NCBI GenBank assembly: GCA_934278005.1
Contig: CAKQWG010000081.1
Span: 1-13,954, forward strand
DNA: 13,954 bases
Direction of reading: 5' to 3'
Source: an uncultured Pirellulaceae bacterium
Lineage (GTDB): Bacteria > Planctomycetota > Planctomycetia > Pirellulales > Pirellulaceae
Shown: positions 8,401 to 13,410 of the stretch, in pieces
Position numbering within the stretch: position 1 is the first letter of the stretch
How the letters are laid out: each line of letters opens with the position of its first letter
The notes under the pieces: model-generated
Told to the model about the DNA's origin: nothing
What the model saw: the letters and a program-made list of their open reading frames with translations, nothing else
Database searches by the model: none
Translations under genes and position numbers: made by a program

Positions 8401-8515
8401 CAATTATCTAACTGCCGATGGCGCTGTTCATAGCATGTCCCCGCCGATCGACTGGGATCTACTTGGCAAAATGATCACGCGCGATGGCGGCGAACGCATT
8501 GCCCTGCCCGAGTAG
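5405..8515 (+). CDS. Multidomain transmembrane Ser/Thr protein kinase with zinc-finger, thioredoxin-like, SecD-head-like and DUF1559-like parts
   Basis: A 1036-residue Hanks-type kinase. Residues 10-48 hold an anti-sigma zinc-finger-like H-x3-C-x2-C (H31, C35, C38). The kinase domain spans about 109-375: glycine loop GHGGMG (117-122), ATP-binding K139, HRDVKPSN (231-238), DLG (251-253) in place of DFG, and APE (280-282); it looks catalytically intact. One membrane helix at about 423-445 is followed by NPDG (447-450). The rest should lie outside the cytoplasm. Residues 492-607 resemble the C-terminal thioredoxin domain of DsbD, but the active site reads FTADWDVNGK, with both cysteines replaced (D522, G525); a cis-proline-like VP (573-574) remains. 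Residues 629-800 resemble the SecD periplasmic P1 region, best at 731-800. Residues 835-1012 resemble DUF1559 (SWRVAILPFL, EPWDSPHN, VPWTKPEDL). It probably senses an extracytoplasmic signal and acts on the divergently encoded ECF factor; the signal is unknown. Confidence 0.9.
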   Translation: MFATSCPSVKQLRALAWGQVPDEESHELFAHVEECATCKSELASVDDVQDSLIYTLRAPDEQARWNAEPDCQRAVAQAREALLGPGSIRTASETDAIGPAPRIPTEIGEYRIERPLGHGGMGCVFLAQHSKLGRQVALKILASHRLPDATMRERFETEMRAVGNLSHPNIVAAHDARDIDGMAVLITEFIDGFDLGELVRRTGPLAQADACEIIRQVAVALQYTHEQGFVHRDVKPSNIMLSQAGQVKLLDLGLARVDGVAGPSELTASGQAMGTADYIAPEQIQDSRSVDVRADIYALGCTLFKLLTGQAPFADARHATAFDKMTAHVSKQPPKLSDHLPGAPEKLVELIEAMLAKAPSARPQQPTEVALKLGEFSAAADLPKLAGLAKDSRPSSSPAKRPPASDSASSYTTSFWNRRVQMSTLVATGFLGTLFGLCLGIILTIRNPDGSLTIMELAQGSSVTVGESTSTHPTSPVQPHRAEGAGVSSSQNIEWIAYDQAKLKSLRSQARPVLLLFTADWDVNGKNLQRQIESDPYLMALIAQHKVTPMLADWTEPSAEIRRGLEEFDISTVPTLAVFPPRHSVGPVVLRDLRTLAETQSAFAAVLAPPPASFQSDPAAAVADEVGGPTLQFAMLVQPESTGKRPFISEKALAELQAILPKIGERTQVRLNNMQLLPVSDSRPNMFPLEIWRNGRQYALLSTDPKYSVAWDDIDGRILQMEVDAPSHKLETTISFRFDGTLGERLLRLTENAVGEQLAVIVENQVLTAPKISAPLSDGVKITGAFSEAQVKRLRLGLASAQDLTAQKRMPTAEPSTGPLAPDAETNSGQDPSQVNLERLGVAFHEYLDAHKVLPGSSQNTVIPSDESDTAAHMFSWRVAILPFLGEEAGQLYAAYRFDEPWDSPHNVKLLDQVPTIYRSPYAPIDQPAGHTNYVGFSGAKSALGLNAGISLSQFGDGTSPTLLLVETKSSVPWTKPEDLPFEDYADAKLAVPLDGRALNYLTADGAVHSMSPPIDWDLLGKMITRDGGERIALPE

Positions 8516-8544
8516 CCATATGGCACGTCGTTTCCCACTCTTCT

Positions 8545-8574
8545 CGCCCGTCCCTTCTCAGAACGAGGACGGCG
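8545..8574 (+). terminator. Possible terminator hairpin after the kinase gene
   Basis: CCGTCC (8548-8553) pairs with GGACGG (8567-8572). Two further outer pairs form if C8547 is bulged, giving about 8 bp around a 13-nt loop. It begins 30 nt after the kinase stop. The sequence that follows (TCTTCAGAG) is only partly T-rich, so this is a weak call. Confidence 0.3.
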
Positions 8575-8636
8575 TCTTCAGAGCGCGGGGGTTCGTCATC
8601 CACGCCGATCGATTTGCGATCAGCTTTTCAGGGTTT

Positions 8637-8665
8637 TTGATCGCATTAATAGCAAAGTGTATGAT
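8637..8665 (+). promoter_or_regulatory. Sigma-70-like promoter candidate
   Basis: TTGATC (8637-8642) and TATGAT (8660-8665) are separated by exactly 17 bp and match 4 of 6 and 5 of 6 of the TTGACA/TATAAT consensus. Transcription would begin near 8672. It would give the oxidase operon a leader of about 190 nt containing the inverted repeat at 8686-8732. Matches of this quality occur by chance in AT-rich spacer DNA. Confidence 0.35.
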
Positions 8666-8685
8666 TTAATTTCATCGCACTTGAG

Positions 8686-8732
8686 GCCTGCCGCAGAGTT
8701 GTGGGGACTTAGCCATGTAATCTGTTGCAGGC
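8686..8732 (+). repeat. Imperfect 12-bp inverted repeat in the operon leader
   Basis: GCCTGCCGCAGA (8686-8697) and TCTGTTGCAGGC (8721-8732) are complementary at 10 of 12 positions, with a two-base internal mismatch and a 23-nt loop. If transcription starts near 8672, this would form a hairpin close to the 5' end of the leader. No T-run follows, so termination is unlikely; a protein-binding or RNA-stability role is possible. Confidence 0.4.
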
Positions 8733-8802
8733 TCGGCTGTGCCACGGATTGACAAGCCCGGGGACGCATCCTGGCCACATGCGATTTCCGCTGGTTTGCG
8801 TT

Positions 8803-8815
8803 ATTGGTAACCAAT
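8803..8815. promoter_or_regulatory. Perfect 13-bp palindrome, operator candidate
   Basis: ATTGGT (8803-8808) and ACCAAT (8810-8815) are exact reverse complements around one central base. GCG and CGC flank the core on either side as further pairing with small offsets. Its centre is 51 bp before the oxidase start codon and about 48 bp before the start point predicted from the sigma-54 site. This suits a dimeric regulator acting on that promoter. The regulator is not identifiable. Confidence 0.45.
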
Positions 8816-8830
8816 GCGCTGATTAATGCT

Positions 8831-8846
8831 TGGCACGCTGCTTGCA
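8831..8846 (+). promoter_or_regulatory. Sigma-54 (RpoN) -24/-12 promoter
   Basis: TGGCACG (8831-8837), four bases, then TTGCA (8842-8846) matches the sigma-54 consensus TGGCACG-N4-TTGCA at all 12 fixed positions. The invariant GG (8832-8833) and GC (8844-8845) are 10 bp apart as required, and a pyrimidine precedes the motif. It is intergenic, on the coding strand, immediately upstream of the oxidase operon. The predicted start point is near 8857, only about 3 nt before the ATG. Use of this promoter would require an enhancer-binding activator, which is not in the window. Confidence 0.6.
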
Positions 8847-8859
8847 AACGCCTGCGCCT

Positions 8860-9783
8860 ATGGACAAATTTCCCTCCCAATCTGCCTTGGAACCTGCTGG
8901 CGAAGCGTCCGCGCAGATTGCAAATTTGTTCTATTGGATGACGATCGGCGGAACGCTAATCTGGTTACTTGTGGTTGGGTTGATCGTCTACGCGATCTTC
9001 TCTACCACCCAGCACGATGCTAGGTTTACGCGGGTACTAGTGATCGGAGGTGGCGCTGTATTTCCCAGCGTGGTGTTGACGGCGCTGTTGACCTACGGCT
9101 TGGCGATGATGCCCGACCTCCAACGCCCAGCGCCTGAGGGAAGTCAGGTCATCGAGGTTGCCGGCGTGCGCTGGTGGTGGCGAATAAGTTATCGCTTGGC
9201 AGACGGCACCGAAGTCGCCACTGCCAATGAAATTCATCTTCCAGTTGGCGAGGCAGTTGAGTTTAAGCTTAGTAGTGAAGACGTGATCCATTCTTTTTGG
9301 ATTCCTCCTCTGGGCGGTAAGACGGATATGATTCCCGGCCGCGACACGCGTTTGAAGCTGCGGCCAACTAAGATCGGTCACTACCGGGGTGTTTGCGCCG
9401 AGTTTTGCGGGGCGGCTCATGCACAAATGTCGTTCGATGTCGTGGTTGAATCGCGTGAGGATTTCGATCAGTGGCTGGCCGGCCTCAGGCAGCCCGCGGC
9501 CAGCCAGTCGCACGATGGCCAAACTGTCTTTCTGCAGCGTGGCTGTAGCGCCTGCCATACGATTCGTGGCGGTAATGCACATGGCGTGGTCGGGCCTGAC
9601 CTGACGCATTTCGGCAGTCGCCGCAGCATAGGTGCGGCGGTGCTGGCCAATACCCCGCAGAATTTGCGACGCTGGATTTCACATACTCACAGCGTGAAGC
9701 CGGGTGTCGAAATGCCGGCCTTCGAAGCGATTCCGGACGAAGAGATGGATGCATTGGTTGAGTATTTGGGGAGCCTGCGATGA
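8860..9783 (+). CDS. ctaC: Cytochrome c oxidase subunit II fused to cytochrome c (caa3 type)
   Basis: A 307-residue subunit II that takes electrons and passes them through its CuA centre to subunit I; the fused cytochrome c makes it caa3-type. Two membrane helices lie at about 23-47 and 58-82. The aromatic RWWWRISY stretch (104-111) and the CuA domain follow on the outer face. Visible CuA ligands are H144, C179, E181 (backbone), C183, H187 and M190. The C-terminal domain has the haem c motif CSACH (229-233) and a likely axial methionine, M285. ATG 8860 is preferred: MDKFPSQ leads directly into the helix region, whereas an in-frame TTG at 8830 lies inside the sigma-54 motif. No Shine-Dalgarno is evident, as would fit a leaderless or nearly leaderless mRNA. 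No cleavable signal peptide is obvious. It overlaps the next gene by 4 nt (ATGA). Confidence 0.95.
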   Translation: MDKFPSQSALEPAGEASAQIANLFYWMTIGGTLIWLLVVGLIVYAIFSTTQHDARFTRVLVIGGGAVFPSVVLTALLTYGLAMMPDLQRPAPEGSQVIEVAGVRWWWRISYRLADGTEVATANEIHLPVGEAVEFKLSSEDVIHSFWIPPLGGKTDMIPGRDTRLKLRPTKIGHYRGVCAEFCGAAHAQMSFDVVVESREDFDQWLAGLRQPAASQSHDGQTVFLQRGCSACHTIRGGNAHGVVGPDLTHFGSRRSIGAAVLANTPQNLRRWISHTHSVKPGVEMPAFEAIPDEEMDALVEYLGSLR

Positions 9784-12356
9784 GCATGGACGAGCGCGCA
9801 GAGCGTCTGCTTAAAGCTTGGGAGACGCCCAAGGGCTGGCGGTATTGGTCGGCGGTGAACAACTCCCAAGTCGGTTTGTGGTACACCTTGACGGCCTTCG
9901 CGTTCTTCCTATTTGGCGGTGTGTTGGCACTCGTCATGCGCATTCAGCTCGCACTGCCGGAAAACGATTGGCTTACGCCCGATCAATACAATCAGATTTT
10001 CACCATGCACGGTAGCGTGATGATGTTCCTGTTTGCCGTGCCCATCTTAGAAGCTATTTCGATCCTGCTGTTGCCTCAAATGCTGGGCGCGCGCGACCTC
10101 CCCTTCCCTCGCTTATCCGCATACGGTTACTGGTGCTTTTTGATCGGAGGCATTTTCGTCTGCGGCTCGCTGTTCTTCGGCGTGGGACCGCGCGGCGGCT
10201 GGTTCATGTATCCGCCTATGACAACGGAGTATCAAACCGACGTCGGGCCCGATATCTGGCTGCTGGGCCTGTCGTTCATCGAGATCGCTTCGATCGCGGC
10301 GGCGGTGGAATTGATCGTGGGAGTGCTCAAATGTCGCCCGCCTGGGATGCGGCTGAATCTGATTCCGCTCTACGCCTGGTACATATTGGTAGTGGCGGCG
10401 ATGATCCTGTTTGCATTCCCACCGCTGATCGCGGGCGACCTGTTAATGGAGCTTGAACGCGCGTTGGACTGGCCTTTCTTTGACGTCGAGCGCGGAGGCG
10501 ACCCGCTGCTGTGGCAGCATTTGTTTTGGATTTTCGGACATCCAGAAGTGTACATCGTGTTCCTGCCGTCGATCGCTCTGGTAGCCATGATAGTGCCCAC
10601 CTTTGCGCGGACGCCGATGGCGGGCTACGGTTGGATCGTTTTGGCTGCAGTGGGAACCGGCTTTCTGAGTTTTGGACTATGGGTGCACCATATGTTCACT
10701 ACGGGCTTACCCGGTATCACCATCGGAATTTTTTCGGCCGCTTCCGAAGCTGTGGCCATTCCAACCGGAGTGCAGATCTTTTGTTTTATCGCAACGCTGC
10801 TGATTGGGCGCACAACCAAGAGCGTGTGTTTGTTATTTGTACTAGCTGGCTTAGCTACCTTCATAATTGGCGGCTTGACTGGTGTCATGGTAGCTATCGC
10901 TCCGTTTGACTATCAAGCCCATGACACTTACTTCATCGTAGGCCATTTGCACTATGTACTGGTCGGCGGAACAATTTTCCCGATCGTGGCAGGGCTCTAC
11001 TATTATTATCCGTTCGTCACTGGCAAGCAACTCTCTGAGCGACTGGGCACGATAGCGTTTTGGTTGATGTTTGTCGGATTCAATGTGGCTTTTTTTCCGA
11101 TGCATATTGCCGGCATGCTGGGCATGCCGCGGCGCGTCTACACCTACCCGAGTGGCATGGGATTTGAACTGGCCAACCTGATTTCGACTGTCGGTGCGTT
11201 TGTGCTGGGCGTGGGCTTTGTGGTCTTGCTATGGGACGTGCTGCGTCCCAAGGGGAAACAACCGCTGGTGCCACGCAATATTTGGAACGCCGGCACGCTG
11301 GAATGGTGCGCCCTGGTGCCTGATAAGCCGTGGGGCATCCGTTCGATCCCGATCATTTCCACTCGATACCCACTGTGGCAGCAGCAAAACCTAATCGATG
11401 ACATCGATAATGGGAGATTCTATCTTGCCGATGCTGAGGAAGGTTTGCGCGAGACTATGGTGACTAGCACGGTGGATGCGGAGCCAATGCAGGTGCTGAG
11501 GGTACCTGGCCCGACGTTCTTGACCTTGTATGCAGCCTTATTCACGGGCGGGGTTTTTATTTTCTCGACCTATCACTGGTGGCTAGCAGCAACGCTCAGT
11601 GGTGTGGCTGCATTCGTGACCATCGTGATCTGGCTCTGGACGGGCACCGCCGTCATTCCCTCGAAAGATACCAAAGATGTTGGGCTAGGGCTAACGTTGC
11701 CGATCTATGTGTCTGGGCCGAGCGCGGTCGGGTGGTGGGCGATGTTCATCACTATGCTGGGCGACATGACCGCGTTCGTGGCACTGGTCTTTGGATACTT
11801 TTTCTACTGGACGGTTCACGAAGAGTTTCCGCCGACTGAGTTCGATGGTCGGCCGGTCATTGGCCCGGGCACCGTGTGGCCGTTGGTCTCAGTTGGCTTG
11901 GGGGTGGGGGCTTGGTTGCTAGTGCTGTTAGCACGGCGCTGCAACCGGCAGGGGCGCGCTAAACGTAGCGAACCGGCAGCGCTGGCCAGCTTGGACATCG
12001 AATCGTCACTGCTGTTGCAACGTACCACGCCGTGGAGTTTCTACGTGGCCATCGGGCTGGCTTGTTGCCTCGGAACAGCCAGTGCGCTGGCTCTAGTTTG
12101 GGGGCCCTACACACTGGGCATGGATCCCACGCATCACGCCTATTCGGCTGCGGTATGCGTGTTGGTTTTGTGGACTGTAGTGCATGTGGCCGTGGGTGTA
12201 GTGATGCTAGTCTACTGTGCGGCTCGTCGAATCGCCGGGCGGATGGACGCCGTGCACGACGCGGACATCGTTAACGTCACACTATGCTGGCACTTTCTCA
12301 TGTTGAGTGTGGTCGTCACAGGGCTCGTCATTGCTCTCTTTCCGAAGGTGTCGTAA
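9780..12356 (+). CDS. ctaD: Cytochrome c oxidase subunit I fused to subunit III
   Basis: An 858-residue membrane protein: subunit I (haem a, haem a3 and CuB, where O2 is reduced) at about 1-510, a linker (about 510-575, including TRYPLW and DAEP blocks seen in relatives), then a seven-helix subunit III part (about 577-854). Metal ligands are present: H77 and H391 for haem a, H389 for haem a3, H254, H303 and H304 for CuB. Y258 in GHPEVY (253-258) would form the His-Tyr link, and E256 is the A1-type end of the D-channel. H381/D382 and R451/R452 are also kept. Oddities by eye alignment: the K-channel lysine is Q332; the D-channel entry D106 is kept, but its two channel asparagines are I95 and S113; the subunit III glutamate appears as D662. 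ATG 9780 overlaps the previous stop by 4 nt. I/III fusions are known in caa3 oxidases such as that of Thermus. Confidence 0.95.
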   Translation: MSMDERAERLLKAWETPKGWRYWSAVNNSQVGLWYTLTAFAFFLFGGVLALVMRIQLALPENDWLTPDQYNQIFTMHGSVMMFLFAVPILEAISILLLPQMLGARDLPFPRLSAYGYWCFLIGGIFVCGSLFFGVGPRGGWFMYPPMTTEYQTDVGPDIWLLGLSFIEIASIAAAVELIVGVLKCRPPGMRLNLIPLYAWYILVVAAMILFAFPPLIAGDLLMELERALDWPFFDVERGGDPLLWQHLFWIFGHPEVYIVFLPSIALVAMIVPTFARTPMAGYGWIVLAAVGTGFLSFGLWVHHMFTTGLPGITIGIFSAASEAVAIPTGVQIFCFIATLLIGRTTKSVCLLFVLAGLATFIIGGLTGVMVAIAPFDYQAHDTYFIVGHLHYVLVGGTIFPIVAGLYYYYPFVTGKQLSERLGTIAFWLMFVGFNVAFFPMHIAGMLGMPRRVYTYPSGMGFELANLISTVGAFVLGVGFVVLLWDVLRPKGKQPLVPRNIWNAGTLEWCALVPDKPWGIRSIPIISTRYPLWQQQNLIDDIDNGRFYLADAEEGLRETMVTSTVDAEPMQVLRVPGPTFLTLYAALFTGGVFIFSTYHWWLAATLSGVAAFVTIVIWLWTGTAVIPSKDTKDVGLGLTLPIYVSGPSAVGWWAMFITMLGDMTAFVALVFGYFFYWTVHEEFPPTEFDGRPVIGPGTVWPLVSVGLGVGAWLLVLLARRCNRQGRAKRSEPAALASLDIESSLLLQRTTPWSFYVAIGLACCLGTASALALVWGPYTLGMDPTHHAYSAAVCVLVLWTVVHVAVGVVMLVYCAARRIAGRMDAVHDADIVNVTLCWHFLMLSVVVTGLVIALFPKVS

Positions 12357-12757
12357 TGCAAGACACAATGCAGCAACACGATGCATCCGCGCCCAAGCCG
12401 ATCCGCAAGCGTCTGTGGTGGATCGTATTGTCGCCAAGCGTGTGGGCAATCCACTTCCTGGCCTGTTATCTGACCGTAGCCATTTGGTGTGCCAAGGCCG
12501 ACTCGAGCACAATTGCTGGCTGGGTGTTGGGGTTGGTTGGCGCCTATACGCTCGTAGCCGTAGTGGCGATCAGCTCAATCGCTGCGAGCAGCTATGCAAG
12601 TTTTCGGCGGGATGATCCGGACCTGGAGCATGAATTCGACGATCCATCCGACAGGACGAGCTTTATTGGTTTTACGGCTTTTTTGCTTTCGCTGCTGAGT
12701 CTCATCGCCACTTTGTTCACAGCCCTCGCGCTGTTGATTGTCAGGAGTTGCGACTGA
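12356..12757 (+). CDS. Small three-helix membrane protein of the oxidase operon, function unknown
   Basis: A 133-residue protein with likely membrane helices at about 21-45, 53-80 and 102-130, a short basic N-terminus (KPIRKRLWW) and an acidic loop (85-99) between helices 2 and 3. The first helix holds VWAIHFLACYL (29-39), with a histidine and a cysteine that could matter for metal or haem handling, though nothing proves this. The start ATG at 12356 shares one base with the upstream stop (TAATG), indicating translational coupling; extension upstream to an in-frame ATG at 12284 would overlap the oxidase gene by 73 nt without gain. By size, helix count and place it could be an oxidase subunit IV analogue or an assembly helper, but I do not recognise the COX4 family sequence. 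The reading frame is intact and its position between oxidase and ctaG supports a real gene. Confidence 0.8.
   Translation: MQDTMQQHDASAPKPIRKRLWWIVLSPSVWAIHFLACYLTVAIWCAKADSSTIAGWVLGLVGAYTLVAVVAISSIAASSYASFRRDDPDLEHEFDDPSDRTSFIGFTAFLLSLLSLIATLFTALALLIVRSCD
12743..12747 (+). promoter_or_regulatory. Ribosome binding site for ctaG
   Basis: AGGAG lies 9 nt before ATG 12757, inside the end of the preceding gene. It selects this ATG over an in-frame TTG at 12748, which follows the site by a single base. Confidence 0.6.
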
Positions 12758-13410
12758 TGCAGCCGCTCGCGTGGAATATAGGCTGGCTGGTACTGGCTGC
12801 CTCGTGGATGGGGCCGCTACCTGCACTTGCCAGCAACTCGTTCGCGGCGCACATGACGCTGCATATGGCCGTGGTGGCTGTGGCCGCACCGCTGCTAGCG
12901 ATCGGCGCAGCGGGGAGGAGATTTGATCCAGTTAAAAAGGCGCCCAAGCTGTTTGCGCCAGTTCCAGCCTCTATCGGTGAATTGCTGATCGTATGGACGT
13001 GGCATGCACCGGGTTTGCACCATTTTGCTCGCTTTGAACCCGCCGGCTTCGCGATCGAACAAGCCATGTTTTTGGCTGCAGGCGTGTGGGTGTGGCTCTC
13101 AGCCTTCGGAGGCAAAGCCCCGCGCTCCCGAGCGCGCAGCGCGGCTGGGGTAGTTGGATTGCTCCTGACGTCGATGCACATGACGCTGCTCGGCGCACTG
13201 TTGACAATGTCACCACGGCTACTTTACTCGCATCACCACGGCAGTGGCCCGCTCGATCCCTTGACCGATCAGTATCTTGGGGGAGCGATCATGCTGGTGG
13301 TTGGCGGCGCCGCATTCCTAGCTGGTGGGCTGTGGCTGACCAGAGACCTAGTGAGTGTTGCACGTCCGGAGTTTATAGTTCCGGGAAACTCACATGGGGA
13401 ACAGACATGA
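12757..13410 (+). CDS. ctaG: CtaG-type (caa3) cytochrome c oxidase assembly protein
   Basis: A 217-residue polytopic membrane protein of the caa3_CtaG family, required for maturation of caa3 oxidase in Bacillus, probably at the copper-loading stage. Family features are AAHMTLHMAVV (30-40) with H32 and H36, WTWHAPGLHHF (80-90), MHMTLLGALLTMSPRLLY (140-157) and the C-terminal DQYLGGAIMLVVGGAAFLAG (171-190). The many histidines and methionines in or near the helices would suit metal handling, though that is inference. It is distinct from the CtaG/Cox11 family, which has a single helix and a periplasmic copper domain. The start shares one base with the previous stop (TGATG) and has AGGAG upstream. 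It overlaps the next gene by 4 nt (ATGA). Direct linkage to subunits II and I/III supports a dedicated assembly role. Confidence 0.88.
   Translation: MQPLAWNIGWLVLAASWMGPLPALASNSFAAHMTLHMAVVAVAAPLLAIGAAGRRFDPVKKAPKLFAPVPASIGELLIVWTWHAPGLHHFARFEPAGFAIEQAMFLAAGVWVWLSAFGGKAPRSRARSAAGVVGLLLTSMHMTLLGALLTMSPRLLYSHHHGSGPLDPLTDQYLGGAIMLVVGGAAFLAGGLWLTRDLVSVARPEFIVPGNSHGEQT

Larger units (their letters stand above)
8516..8859 (+). other. 344-bp non-coding region upstream of the oxidase operon
   Basis: No convincing gene lies here on either strand. From left to right it holds a bulged hairpin just after the kinase stop, a sigma-70-like promoter, a 12-bp imperfect inverted repeat, a 13-bp perfect palindrome and a consensus sigma-54 promoter next to the oxidase start; each has its own entry. 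This density suggests that it is mainly a control region for the operon, possibly with two start points. Confidence 0.6.

Noticed and set aside
8521..8535. Second TGGCACG, six bases after the kinase stop, with TTTCC where the -12 box would be
   Set aside because: The invariant GC of the -12 element is CC here, and the site is over 330 bp from the oxidase start, so it does not qualify as a sigma-54 promoter.
8607..8640. GATCG/CGATC hairpin followed by T-containing sequence
   Set aside because: The stem is only 5 bp, and the T-run comes 12 bases after it; too weak for a terminator call.
8749..8777. Perfect TTGACA -35-like hexamer (8749-8754) before the oxidase operon
   Set aside because: At spacings of 16-18 bp there is only TGGCCA-like sequence, with nothing resembling a -10 box.
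9037..9609. 190-residue open frame on the minus strand inside subunit II
   Set aside because: It is opposite the CuA and haem c coding sequence; no motif or start signal supports it.
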